NCBI GenBank assembly: GCA_030068075.1
Contig: CM057830.1
Coordinates: 29,234,247-29,298,246 of the forward strand
Direction of reading: 5' to 3'
Length of the DNA: 64,000 bases
Source of the DNA: Paguma larvata
Lineage: Eukaryota > Chordata > Mammalia > Carnivora > Viverridae
Part shown: piece after piece, positions 35,926-47,299 of the stretch
Layout: each line of letters starts with the position of its first letter
Position numbering within the stretch: the first letter of the stretch is position 1
Translations under genes and position numbers: made by a program
The notes under the pieces: generated by a model
Seen by the model: only the letters and a program-made list of their open reading frames with translations
Database searches by the model: none
What the model was told of the DNA's origin: nothing

Positions 35926-36154
35926 GGGCGCCTGGGTGGCTCAGTCAGTTAGGCATCAACTTCAGCTCAGGTCATGATCTCGCAGCTCATGGGTTCAAGC
36001 CCCACGTCCGGCTCTGTGCTGACAGCTCAGAGCCTGGAGCCTGCTTCAGATTCTGTGTCTCCCTTTCTCTCTACCCCTCCCCTGCTCATGCTCTGTCAGT
36101 CTGTCTCTCTCTCTCTCTGACTCTCTCAAAAATAAATAAACATTAAAAAAAAAA
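35926..36154 (+). mobile_element. CAN SINE
   Basis: Well-preserved felid copy. Flanks aagaatagaagatatg / aagaatggaagatatg at 35910-35925 and 36155-36170. Confidence 0.96.
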
Positions 36155-36170
36155 AAGAATGGAAGATATG

Positions 36171-36689
36171 TTCTTAGCCTGGATTTGTGTGTATCAAGTA
36201 AAAATTGGCTTAGGTTACTCATGTTAATAAGTCATTTTTTAATTATATGGTATATGTTTATATTTATTACAATATGATCTTAACAAGCATCAAGTAAGGT
36301 TGTTGTAAATAGTGGTCAAAAATTACATGTGTTACATTTAATGACCTCTTTCCAACACAAGAAGGTATGACATACATGACATGTAATGTAAGACAGAGAA
36401 ATGTAAAAAAGAAAAAAGGTCAGTAATATTTGAACACTACTACTGACCATGCTTTGGCAGGCTTGAGCTTTAATATATTACAACCTTAAAATACTCAAAT
36501 AGAAACAAAGTCTATTATAACCATGTTAATTAATCAAAAGTAGTATATATTTTAATGCATAAAAATATATATTAAGAATACATATTGATATATTCCTAAT
36601 AGGAATATTGTATTACATGCTCTGTATATATAAGAACATATATGTGAATGCATATTATAGTATATATGTATACACACATACATACATAC
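36171..36689. other. AT-rich, unassigned
   Basis: TATATA/CATACA tracts near 36600-36690. No gene. Confidence 0.4.
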
Positions 36690-36919
36690 CGTAAAACCTG
36701 GTATAATTCGTTCCAGAAACATGCTTACAATCCACAGCACTTGTATGCCAAAGCAAATTTCAAGAACCATTAGCTCAGTTGTGATCATGTGACATTTGGC
36801 ATCACTTACTACTCATATTACAAGACATCGCTCATTTATCAAGTTAAAATTTATTAGAAATGTTTGCTAGTCTTGCAGAACACTTGCAAACAAGTTACTT
36901 GCATTCGAAGATTTTACTA
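36690..36919. mobile_element. Small Tigger/mariner-like element
   Basis: About 230 bases with inverted ends: GTAAAACCTGG at the left and, read inverted, GTAAAATCTTCG at the right. The outer ends abut TA-rich DNA, so the TA target site cannot be proven. AAGTTAAAATTTATTAGAAATG lies in the middle. No transposase: non-autonomous. Confidence 0.6.
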
Positions 36920-37069
36920 TATATGTATACTTATAATGTATCAGACTATATTGACCTCACCGACTGATTTTCTTCAAATGCTAAGTAGCTAGCCATCCAT
37001 ATAGGATGATTTATGAGATTCTAATAGAATGCTCTTTCTCTGCTCTGGCATGGTGGTTACACTATGATA

Positions 37070-37325
37070 GGCTGCATGGTGCAGTGCTTGTGGAGAACAA
37101 ACTCTGGAGCCATACCATCCAGGTACAAATCCTGGCTTTGCTAGCTACTCGCAGTATGACCTGAAGCAATGTATTTAGCCTTTTTGTGCTTCAGTTTCCT
37201 CTTCCATAATATAATAACAGTACCTCTGTAGGGGTTTATAGAAGATTAAAAGGATTATTTTTCATAAAATACTTAAATAAATGCCTTCCTGTGTAGTAAA
37301 CACCATATAAATATTTGTTAAATGA
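37070..37325 (-). mobile_element. MIR
   Basis: Antisense MIR: TCTGGAGCCATACCATCC, GTACAAATCCTGGCTTTGC, CTTCAGTTTCCTCTTCC and CACCATATAAATATTTG. Well-preserved core. Confidence 0.88.
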
Positions 37326-37945
37326 AAATAAAATTTAAAAGATCATTCACTGGTAACTTTTATTAAGGTATACAGTCAGTAATTGGGACCTCCCAGTTGA
37401 GTGCTTTTTCCATCACTCACCTGGGGTTTGGAGTCAAATTCCAAATGAGAAAGCTAGCTTTTATAGGATCCTAGCCTTAGTAAGACATATTATATATTTC
37501 CCTTTCCGTAGATTACTTTTGGAATATATTTGTAATTGAATTGCCAAAAGCACTAATTTCATCAATGGATTGCTTCCATCTGTAACATCTCATTAAAGAA
37601 GAATTAAAAGAATAGAGTGAACTCTTCTATCTTCTAATACAGTACATTTAAGTGGAATAATAAGTATATTACTTAGTCCACTGGAATCACACTTAGTGAA
37701 CTGTTGTGAATAATCACCTTACTTATTACTGAGATATGAAGTTAGGATCTGAGACAACCCTTTTAAGTTTATTTCGGGGGCTGAAAAAATTCTGTAAGAG
37801 AACAGAGTGGGTGAAGGAAGTTAGAAGACCTGGGAATCTCAGCAAAATCATCAGGCAAAGATACATGGCATGACATTCTTCTTAAAGAATAATGAAACCA
37901 ATGAATATTTATATTAAAATTATTATACCACACATGCATGCATGT

Positions 37946-37983
<38 letters not shown>

Positions 37984-38507
37984 ACAAACACACACCTCCC
38001 AAAAAGAACCCAATGCTCAGAACACAGTCACTTGTTGGACACAGAGTGAGAATCTAACCTAAAACAAGCTCCCATAAAAAATACCACCTCTCCAGCTGTT
38101 TGCTGAAACTGTCAAGTATATTGCCTCTTGTGCTCCAAAACAATCTTAGTTTCTTCTCCTAAGGTCTTGTTTGTATTCTTCTTGTCAAGGTTGAGGATAG
38201 TCTTTAAGAGAGAGCAGCTGGTCTGTGCTGTCCTGCTCTGAAGACCTTAAGGAAGTTGGAAGGAACACTGCCATAAGTGATATTTGGAATATATAACTTT
38301 TGGTACAGCAAGAATCAGAATATATGACAGTTAGAATAAACCCCCCATAGGCTGAAGTTCAGCTTCAGATGAATTAATTCCCAGACCACAAAGGAGATCT
38401 AGGTTTTTTAACTAGACTCTACTGAAGACTTATTGTTAGCGAGATTGCTTTCCTGTTTTCTGGGGAAAAAAAAAAAAAAAAAAAGCACTTTAAGGGCCCA
38501 AAGACCC
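37326..38507. other. No repeat recognised, with (CA)n at 37948-37986
   Basis: Apart from the CA run, no named repeat and no plausible gene. An A22 run at 38463-38484 precedes the provirus LTR. Confidence 0.4.
37948..37986. repeat. (CA)n microsatellite
   Basis: About 17 CA units, then CACAAACACACAC. Confidence 0.95.
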
Positions 38508-38988
38508 TGTCAGGGAGTGAGAATTCTTATCCCCTTTAAGGGCCATTCTAGCTGGACTAAGAATCAAATTGACATGAGACAGATAAACAGGAGACAAAAC
38601 AATTTAATGGCATATGTATGGGGAATTCCATACAGACATGGAAAGTCCAAAGACACTCAGGCAAAGTGCAGAATATAAATCATCCTGAATTAGAGAAGAG
38701 GGTAGGATTCTGGGATTTCTGAAGAAAAAAAATGCATTTCTCAGGGACAATAAGAAAAGCAAATGTTTGGTAATTAGATGTTTGTCCTGCCATACAGATT
38801 GGTCACTCATAAAATTTTTCTCTGCTAATAACATTTATTCTGGGAAGGATCCCAATTTGGATTCTTCCATGTAGTTAAGGGAAAGGCAGAAGTTTCTCTT
38901 CAGCCCCTAGAGTCTCAATTGCCTTCAGCTCAGAATAATCTTCATGCCATAGTGGCCATCTTGGAGTGGCCTTCCCTTGGCCCCTACA
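38508..38988 (-). mobile_element. 3' LTR of minus-strand family-A provirus
   Basis: Full 481-base LTR: minus start TGTAGGGGCCAAGG, end CTCACTCCCTGACA. It is preceded on its own strand by AGAAGAGAAA, a purine tract in the polypurine position. With the matching LTR at 42363 and the interior between, it bounds a provirus. Confidence 0.85.
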
Positions 38989-39139
38989 TTTCTCTTCTAT
39001 GACACTTACCTGAAGTTTCACATTAAAAGTTGAGCTGGTAAGTTGTTTCAACTCACTGAGCCAGTCTCTTAGTCCTGACAAAAGGTCTATTTAGTCAAAC
39101 TCATTTCAGAAGGCAGTAATGCAGGTATATTCTTAGGAC

Positions 39140-39195
39140 CTGAGCCAAAATGAAGGGTCGGACACCCAACACACTGAGCCACCCAGGCCCCCCAA
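39140..39195 (-). mobile_element. CAN SINE, head fragment
   Basis: About 55 bases of the head end, ACTGAGCCACCCAGGCCCCCC. The remainder is missing, so it is a deletion remnant. Confidence 0.8.
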
Positions 39196-40111
39196 AGTCA
39201 ATCATTATTCTAAGTTGTTTCATTGTTGACAGATTTTGCAACAGGTATAGATACCATGAACTTATATGACTCGTTAGACATGGGTAGTAAAAGTCTTACA
39301 TTCATATTTTGTCTCAACTATGATAAAACAGAAAAGTCTTGCATTTAACGCATAACTATAGGGACATTTTTATTTTAATTAACCCAACAATCTTAAATTA
39401 GCTTTAGTATCATATGCTTTCACAGATCACGTGAGCTTGAAAAAAACATGTGTTAGTTTCTATCTTTCTGAGTTTTAGAATACCCTTATAAGCGCTTAAC
39501 TTCAAACCAACTAAATAAAGCTCTTCTGCAAATTAATTTTAGCAATATCATCCAGAGATGGAGAAAATATCTCATATTTACAACATGCATGCACACATAC
39601 AAGCCCACACAATTACACAGACAAGATGCAGACATAATTTTAATTTCATTTCTACTAATATATGTGGAGAGGATATTATAGGCCCAATTTTTAAATACTT
39701 CCCTTTATTTTCTTTTGTCAGTTTCAGGACGTTATGGGCTGTGTTGACACCTTAAAGGCATAAGGTTTATAATTGCAAGGGACAGAGAAAGAATGCAAAA
39801 ATTTTTTTCTAGCGTTTTAGGATTATTTCTATTTAATATTTACCCTTTCAAAAAAAGTTATAAAACAATTTTGTTCTAATATCTTCATCTTTTATAATAT
39901 CTACAAACATTCTGAGAGGAATAGGTGATATTTGAATATTGGTAAAGATGGGTGGACTTTAACTTGTTTCTACAGTCGTAGTTCTGGTTTTATAGAAATT
40001 AGCGAAATAAAGACAGTTGTTCCTAATTGTCCAAAGACCTGGATTACAGCCTGAATATCAAGGGACTGGTCCATCTGTTTAACTCTGCTTCTTTATATCA
40101 GGGAGAATTTT

Positions 40112-40322
40112 TTTTTTAATGTTTATTTATTTTGAGAGACATAGAGAGAGTGTGTGTGAGCAAGCAGAGAAGGGGCAAAGAGAGAAGGAGAGAGAATTCC
40201 AAGCAGGCTCCATGCTGTGATCTCAGAATCTGAGGTGGGGCTCAAACTCACAAACTGTGAGATCATGGCCTGAGCTAAATTCAAGAGTCAGACGCTTAAG
40301 TGACTGAGTCACCCAGGCGCCC
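40112..40322 (-). mobile_element. CAN SINE in provirus interior
   Basis: Flanks tatcagggagaatttt at about 40096-40111 and 40325-40340 are exact. Confidence 0.96.
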
Positions 40323-40702
40323 CTGTATCAGGGAGAATTTTAACTAAAATTAGAACCAAAGGATTTATGTCTTTGTAAAGACTGTATAAAGCATTTTAAC
40401 AAAAGCCTTTTTCTGCATACACAACTTAACTTTAACTTCCATTAGCCCCTGAATATTGGCCTTTTGCAAATCATGTGTAGGAGGGCTTAGGAGAAATTTT
40501 AGTCATTTATTTCTTCAGCGAAGGGAAGGCTGTGAATATAATCAAATAATATTTCTAATTACTCTGAAAATCCAGTAGGATCTTTTGAAAGGAGAGGTAA
40601 TTTGAAGGATCTGCTGCTATCCAGGGGGCATGAATGCTTTTGTGGTGTGTGAGGGGCTAGCATACACCTGCAAAGGACATCGTGTAAGAATACATTAGGC
40701 TG

Positions 40703-40805
40703 TGCTTCAGATTCTCTGTCTCCCTCTTTTTCTTCCCCTCCCCTGCTCATACTCTGTCTCTCTGTCAAAAGTAAATAAACATTTAAAAAAATTTTAAAAA
40801 GAAAA
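40703..40805 (+). mobile_element. 5'-truncated CAN SINE with exact duplication
   Basis: Only the 3' half (GCTTCAGATTCTCTGTCTCC to the A-rich tail) is present, yet the 17-base duplication aagaatacattaggctg is perfect (40686-40702, 40806-40822). The truncation thus happened at insertion. Confidence 0.95.
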
Positions 40806-42342
40806 AAGAATACATTAGGCTGGCAGAGCCTGATTATAGAGACCTGGAAAATAGGAGCTAAGGGAGCCTTATGGCCAGCCTTGGGTGCTTTTGTTAAATT
40901 CATTTTATGGATTTCAGCATTTATGGAGCAGTTCATATACTTTGAACCCACAGATTTGGCCAGAGTGACCTCTGTCAATCTTGTAGGGAAAGGGAAGTTA
41001 AAACAGGCCAGAGATGAGGCCAGATTTTAAGAAGGAAAATTTGCATTGGATGCGGACATTTCTTTCTGTCTTATGTTTTCTTTCAGTTCTTTTATCTTGT
41101 CAGTGGAGTCCCTGAGGCTAGCCATTATACTAGTAAGATGATTGAGAGCTTTTATAAAAAATATATATTTTTGGAATATAGCTAATTTAAAGAATCCATT
41201 ATCTGTACATTGATGACTAGGATCTATATAGAGCAACTTTAAATATAAGCTTTTTATTGGCTTAACCAAACACACAAGAGGTGTCCAGAGAAGGCATAGG
41301 TCTAATAGTTTACTTCAGAAATTAGTCTAAGAAAGCAAAGGTCTTCATTATACAAGCAGTAAGGATGGTGTAGAGAAAATAGTATCTCTGGTCTCCTATG
41401 AAAACATGACATGCCTCCTTTCATTGACCCACTAATCTGTAACATTGAGCAGATGCTTCTGGAATGGGATTTTTCCAGCACTAATCAAGCAACAAAGGTT
41501 GAGATGAAAAAAGAGTACTATGGGCTGGAAGCTCTCATGATAAACACCCCTGAGAATTGACTCAGCTGGACAGAGAGAGAGGGAGACTTGGATCCCCAGT
41601 CTATTCAACTAGCCACCACGTTGCACCCCAATAAGGGCACCATTCAGATGGTGGGGTCCAAAGAGAATGTTCTCATTGGCCACAAAGCTAAATTCTTAAA
41701 ACATAAAACAAGGCAAAAAGAAAAATCTAATAGCTTTATCTAAACCTTGGTTCTCTTGGAGCCAAACTAACACCCAGGAGGAATATGTCATGGGGTTGGG
41801 GACTGTGTGTTGTTTTACAGTACACCTCATTGTACAGAAGTTTTTCTTAAGGTTGGTGGGTGACCTAGTGTCAATCTAACCCATTTGATGATCAACTTAT
41901 CCTATCATGGGAATCTTCTTGAGGTGATGAGTGCTCTAACAGCTTTCAAGTGCTCAACCCATTCCCACCAATCTTGCAGCTTTGGCTTCCAAGATGTCCC
42001 TTAGCAACTGATGACAAACAATATCAAAGACACAGACAAAGGAAAACATAGACCATCTCTGGAAGGAAATGGAACAGGAATCAGAGAGTACTCTACCAAA
42101 TTTAAGCAAAGAGTTGCTAGGCCCAAGGAACTCATTCCACAAATATTTTTTCCTGCTCATCTAAATGTAGAAAGAGAGAGAAGAGATTCTCAGCACTTTG
42201 ACTCCAACAGAGTCTGCACAGAGAGATTCTGGGAGGCTGACATGGTAAGAAATCTCATCTTCCGCCTGCTGTATGTCAGATGTCCCTAGGATCTCTCAGC
42301 TGCAGCAGTGTCTGGGGCAAGTGGTATCCAGTGAGTTAAAGT

Positions 42343-42360
42343 ATCCCACTGAGTATGCTA
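42343..42360 (-). other. Primer binding site, family A (tRNA-Leu-like)
   Basis: Immediately after the LTR end the minus strand reads TAGCATACTCAGTGGGATAC. Its second half CAGTGGGAT fits the tRNA-Leu primer site (AGTGGGAT), the first half is mutated. Confidence 0.45.
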
Positions 42361-42362
42361 AG

Positions 42363-42666
42363 TGTCAGGGAGCAAGGATTCTTGTCACCTTCAAGGATTC
42401 TTCTAGCCAGACTAAGAATCAAATTGACAAGAGATGGATTAACAGGAGAAAATAAAATTTAATTTCCTACATACAGAGAATCCCCACAAACATGGAAATT
42501 CTAAACACAGTCAGGCCAAATGAGGTATACATGTCATTCTAAACTAAAGAGAAGGGAGTAGGGGTCTGGGACTTCAGAGGAAAGAAATGCACTTCACAGG
42601 GCAGTAAGAAGAGCAGATGCTTGGTAATTAGATGTTTGCCCTACCATACATATGGGTCATTCAGAC
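42363..42666 (-). mobile_element. 5' LTR (partial) of minus-strand family-A provirus
   Basis: R-U5 and part of U3 of LTR A; ends TTGCTCCCTGACA on the interior side. About 150 bases of outer U3 are lost, replaced by a SINE remnant. Confidence 0.82.
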
Positions 42667-42667
42667 C

Positions 42668-42701
42668 CTGAGTCTTCTGACTGAGACAGCCAGGTGCCCC
42701 A
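42668..42701 (-). mobile_element. CAN SINE, head remnant
   Basis: GACTGAGACAGCCAGGTGCCCC only, at the point where LTR A is cut. Confidence 0.7.
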
Positions 42702-43638
42702 ACCCTGACCTATTCTTAATCTTCACCCTCCACAAAGGGTGTGGCCTCGGTTCTCATCCTTAAAATTCTCTAGTCAGCCCCACTCCCATGGAAGTCCAGG
42801 TCTATCTGCAATTTTGCCAAACTGAAACATGTGAATTTGCCCTCTGTGTTGTCAGAACGCAGCTCTTCCTCTGTACCAGCATAATAAATGTTTAAGGACA
42901 TCCCACTTTTCCATGGGATGTGGCTAGGCCCATTCATGGGTTGATTAGGACAATTACAACAATCGACAGTGCATTTCCAAAAATGTGGTTTATTCAGCTT
43001 TAAGTTAAACAATGTATGAAACATCAACAGTCCAAAAAATAATGTCCAGTGGCAAGACAGTCAGATATCTTGTCAGAAACTTTCCTTCATCGTGAGGAAA
43101 GAGAATATAAGGCCTGACAATACCAAATTGGTGTTAATGTGTTCACACTCTTCCTTTTAAATTCTGCACTTACGATGGACCAGGATCAAAGTGTTTATAG
43201 ACTGACACCCTTCCATAGACCATGCTTCAAGATATACTACTGAAATATCCTTATTTCCTCTAACCAGATACATGGGCAAGAGCATGCACAAATAGACACA
43301 CACACACACCCACACACCCACATAGTTCCCAAGAATGAACAACATTTTTTAGGGCAAGGGCAGATTATAGGGGAAAAATTCTAGTTTAGGAAGGACAGAG
43401 TCACATAAGTCCTATTACTAAATCAAGGAATTAAAATCTCAGGTTGAAAAAGGACTGGTTCAGAAATTCCCTACAAACAGTGTTCTCTGATTTTTTTTTT
43501 CATATCATGGCACACATAGGAAATGATATCTGTAAATCATTTTGAAGTGTGATACTCTGAATAAACATATTCTTGTCATTTGATAATTCAACTCGTTCTC
43601 CTCCCCCAATCTCCCTCATTGTATGTTTGTATGTATAT
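42702..43638. other. Spacer between two head-to-head proviruses
   Basis: About 0.94 kb of sequence without a recognised repeat, except CACACACACC near 43295. Frames up to 85 codons on the minus strand show no signature. Confidence 0.45.
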
Positions 43639-44099
43639 TGTAGGGGCCAAGGATAGATTGTCCCAAGATGCGCCACTTTGGCATGAACATTATTTTGAGT
43701 TAAAAACAATCAAACCCAGCAGATTTAGGACAAGCTCTTTACCTCTCTCTCAACTACCTGCCTAGGTAGGAAGGAAGGAAGGAAGGTATTAATAGAGGTT
43801 CCTCTTTACTTAAGAAACTTATCTACATAATTAGGGCAACTTTTGTTTTCCAAACATCTTCTTTCATCTTCCTGCTAAATGATCTTTCTCCTGTTTGTGT
43901 CATCAGGCCCCTACCCCTATCCTTAGCTCATAGAAGCATCTTGTTGCCTGTCTTTGGAATTTCCATGTCTGTGTGGATTCCCTGTACATATGTATACTAT
44001 CATGATTTTCCCCTGTTAATCTGTCTCCTGTCAATTTTATTCTTAGTCTGCCTGCAAGGACAGACTTTGAAGGGCAGAGTAAATTCTTCCTCCCCAACA
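43639..44099 (+). mobile_element. 5' LTR of plus-strand family-A provirus
   Basis: 461 bases, TGTAGGGGCC to CCCCAACA. Landmarks: TGTCCCAAGATGCGCC, TTATTTTGAGTTAAAAACAA, GTTCCTCTTTACTTAAG, TCATCTTCCTGCTAAATGATC, GGAATTTCCATGTCTGTGTGG, CCTGTTAATCTGTCTCCTG. A (GGAA)n lies at about 43768-43785. Confidence 0.88.
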
Positions 44100-44101
44100 G
44101 T

Positions 44102-44119
44102 TGGTGTAGTTGGTGATAT
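44102..44119 (+). other. Primer binding site, family A (tRNA-Leu-like)
   Basis: TGGTGTAGTTGGTGATA begins two bases after the LTR. The first six bases match tRNA-Leu's TGGTGT. The homologous site of the minus copy keeps the other half, so the two together favour tRNA-Leu. Confidence 0.45.
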
Positions 44120-46579
44120 TTTTAATTCCCTGAACACTGCTGCATCTGAGAGATACTTGGGAAATCTGAAATGCCAGCAGCAGAAAGTAAGATTTTTTAA
44201 CATGTGAGCCTCCCGGAATCTCTGTCTCCAGAATCTGATAGAGCAAGAATGGTGAGTCCTTTTTTCTCTTTCTGAATTTAGATTAGCAGAAGAAAATATT
44301 TGTGGAAATAGTTCCTTGATCTAAGCAACTCTTTGGTTAAATTTGGTGGAGTACTCTTTGATTACTGATCCATTTCCTCCCAGAGATAGACTTTGTTTTC
44401 TTTTGTTTGTGTCTTTTTTGTTGTTTGTCATCAGTTGCTAAGGAACATTTTGGAAGCCAAAGCTGCAAAATTGGTGGGAACGAGTCAAGCATTTGAAAGC
44501 TGTTAGAGCACTTGCCACCTCAAGAAGATGCCTGTGATAGGATAAATTGGTCATCAAATGGATTAGATTGGCACTAAGTTACCCACCAGAGTACTTCTGT
44601 GTAACAAGGTACACTTAAAACAACACACAGTCCCCAACCCACGGCATATCCCTCTTCAGTATTAGTTTGGCTCCAAGAGACCCAAAGTTTAACCAAGGCT
44701 GTTAATGTGCAAGTATTTTTCCTTTTGCCTTCTTCTGTGTTCTAAGACCTTGGCTTTGTGACCAATGAGAACATTCTCTTTATTCTCCACCACCTAGACG
44801 GTGCACTTACTGAGATGTACCTTGGTGGCCAGTCCAACAGACTGGGGATCTAACTCTGATTCTCTCTGTCTTTCCTCTGCTTCCCTCCCCCAGTCCCTGG
44901 CTGTGCCAGCTTTCTGGAGTGTTTATCATGAGGTTCCAGTTCATCTGGAACCGTTGCCATCTCAACCTTCATTGCTTGATTAGTGTTGGAAAGTCTCATT
45001 CCAGTATCATCTAGCCAGTGTCATAGATTAGCACGTCTATGACTGGAGGTGTCTCACAGTTTAATGGGAGACAAGAAGCACCTTTTTCACTACACCATCC
45101 TTACCACCTTTGCAACAAAGGCTTTTGCTTTCTTAGACTAATTCTGAAAGTAAACTTCGGAATCCTGGGGCTGTATCATCTATGCCCCCTTTCGATGACT
45201 CTTCTGTCTTTAGTTATGCCATTAAGATTTATGGGTTTGAGTCACTATTTATAGAACCTACTTGTCAATGGCCAGAAGATGGATCCTTTAAATTGTCTAT
45301 GTGTAAAAGAAAAATATTCTTTAAAGAGAGCTCTTAATTGCCTTATTAGTATAATGGCTAGCCTTAGGGACTCCTTGGCAAGATAAAATCACAGAAATTA
45401 GACTTAAGACTTAAAAATAAAATCCAGATCCAACATAAATTCCTCTTAAAATCTGGCCTCTAACTTACCTTTTCCTACAAGACTTATTCTCTAGGTTCAT
45501 AGTATACTGATTATTCATGTACATGTTGATAGCCAGAAAATAAAAAGCACTCGAGACTGGCAATAAGGCTTGCTTTGCTCATATCTTGCAGGGATGGATA
45601 ACCAGACTCTGCCAACTTCAAGCATTCTTATGCAATACCCTTTGCAGATGTACCCTAGACACCCCCTCCCACCTGCAAAAGAATTTGAGTCTCCTTGACA
45701 TTAGCAAAATCTTTTAAATTACAAAGTCCTTTTACCTTCACTCTGAAAACATCCTAACAAACTTAGACATTTGAAAGGTTAATGACTATTCCTACCCCAC
45801 TTCACAGAGGAAACAGGACCAAATTTTTTTCTAGGCACTCCTATACAAGATTTGCAAAAGACCAATATTCAGGGAGTAATAGAAGTCAAGGTTAAATTGT
45901 GTATCCAGAAAGAAGGCTTTTGTTAAAATGCTTCATACAGAGTTCACTAAGATAAAAATCTTTTGATTTCCATTTTAGTTAAAAATATCCCTAATATAAA
46001 AAAGCAAATTTAGTTAAAAGGGCAGCCCAGTCCCTTGATATTTAGGCTATAATCTAGTTCTTCGGCAGATCAGAAATAACTCTTTGTCTTACAAATCTCT
46101 ACAAAACTAGAAAAAAGTCGAGGCCACTTATCTTTACCAATCTCCGAACCATGCCTGTTCCTCTTAAATAATGCTTGTGGATATTATAAAAAATCAAAAT
46201 ATTGGAACAAAATTGTTCATACTTAAGTAGGGAAAAGGTAAATTTTAAATTGCAATTACCCTAAAACTCTAAGAAAAAAGAATTGCATTCTTTCTCTGTT
46301 CCTTAAAATTATAATCCTAATGTCTCTGAAATATAAACACAGCCCACCATTGTCTATGGCTGAAAACAAAAAGAACTATTAGAAGAGCTCTTATGTCCAG
46401 ACACTAACATCTCTTATAAAAAATATGTACCAAATTTCTACCTTGGAGAAAATGTGGGTCCTTGTGCATTTATGATGTAAATTTCCTACCCCCATCTTCT
46501 CTGGGACCTAAGAGCCTTTCTTTGAAATACCAATTAGGGAGAGCTTAAAATTTTTCAGAAGGGAAGGAAAGAGGGGAGG
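44120..46579 (+). mobile_element. Interior of plus-strand family-A provirus, first part
   Basis: Collinear with the minus copy and with 60631-63150. Shared landmarks are CCTCCCGGAATCTCTGTC, GACTTTGTTTTCTTTTG, GTTGTTTGTCATCAGTTGCTAAGG, GGTACAC-TTAAAACAACA, ATAATGGCTAGCCTTAGGGA, AGGCTTTTGTTAAAATGCTT and TATTGGAACAAAATTG. No retroviral protein motif is recognisable and all frames are short. It stops at a purine-rich tract just before LTR B and resumes beyond the nested ERV at 54134. Confidence 0.72.
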
Positions 46580-46928
46580 TGTTGGAAATTGGGCCTTTAA
46601 TGTCCTTGAGAAGAAAAGCTAGTTAAAACAAGATAAAAGCGGACAGCCAGATGTCCCAGGCCTGACACTCCCCTTGTATGCTTTTGGCTTTTGTAATCTT
46701 GCTTGCCTCCTGCCTTCACCAACTGCCCACTGATAAATACCCCCTCCTCCCTTTTTTTTTGTCTCTCAATCCCCTACCATCCCAGCCATAAAAGGAGGCT
46801 GATGCCAAGGTTCGGGCTCAGCCTTTGGAGGTGACTCCACTGGGCCCCATCAGTGAGCAATAGTCTTTTCCTGATTCCCCGAGTGTGTGTGGCTTGTCTT
46901 TCCTAGGCGCCAAGTATTTGCGGTAACA
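46580..46928 (+). mobile_element. LTR B (349 bases)
   Basis: TGTTGGAAATTGGGCC to GCGGTAACA. CCATAAAAGGAGGC (about 46787) is TATA-like, GTGAGCAATAGTC near 46855 is a degraded poly-A signal, and TCCCCGAGTGTGTGTGGC is typical of gammaretroviral U5, so it reads plus. It has no interior of its own, and its right side abuts a truncated env on the opposite strand. AAAGAGGGGAGG directly before it looks like a polypurine tract. No target duplication was found. Confidence 0.75.
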
Positions 46929-47240
46929 TTCTTTCCACAAATATCAGTAAGAACAAAACCTCTAGGATTAAATTTATTCTAATCCTATACATTATTGTCT
47001 GGACCTTAATGATTGGAAACCAATAATCTTCGGAAACTCCTGAGGTGGTGTAAACGGGTGGACCAAGGGGTCTCCATGGTCCAACACCTAATGGTCTTTT
47101 GGACAACATGTCCATATTTGACAGCACGGGTAGCTGTGGCCAAAGTCTGAGTTACCCAAACTAGGGCATTGTCTTTTCTACCTAGGGAGAAATAAGACAT
47201 GATTAATACAGAGCACAGAATGGACATAGATGTTATGGGT
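46929..47240 (-). pseudogene. env start of class I ERV, truncated
   Basis: Downstream of pol on the same strand, a frame containing SLGRKDNALVWVTQTLAT at about 47165-47110 resembles the beginning of a gammaretroviral-type surface glycoprotein. It shifts frame after about 60 codons and is cut at 46929 by LTR B. The transmembrane part, fusion peptide region and 3' LTR are absent. An intact env would direct receptor binding and fusion; this remnant cannot. Confidence 0.5.
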
Positions 47241-47299
47241 TCTTTTTTCCTAAAGAAATACTTTAAGTCCTGCCTAGGTTGGCTTTCCCAGTGTGGGAA

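Larger units (their letters stand above)
38989..42362 (-). mobile_element. Interior of minus-strand family-A provirus (decayed)
   Basis: The interior aligns collinearly, in reverse complement, with 44100-46560 (for example TGCTAAGG-ACAT-TTGGAAGCCAAAG, AAGATGCC-TGATAGGATAA, GGCTTTTGTTAAAATGC). Its last ~150 bases align with 55780-55937 of the plus copy. I see no gag-pol motif in any frame. The longest frames are 139 codons (partly SINE) and 82 codons. It is either very old or a non-autonomous element carried by another element's enzymes. Includes SINE pieces at 39140, 40112 and 40703. The 39200-39480 part has no match in the plus copy. Confidence 0.7.

Noticed and set aside
40559..40978. 139-codon minus-strand frame
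   Set aside because: Includes antisense of the truncated SINE at 40703-40805; the rest is family-A interior with no protein motif.
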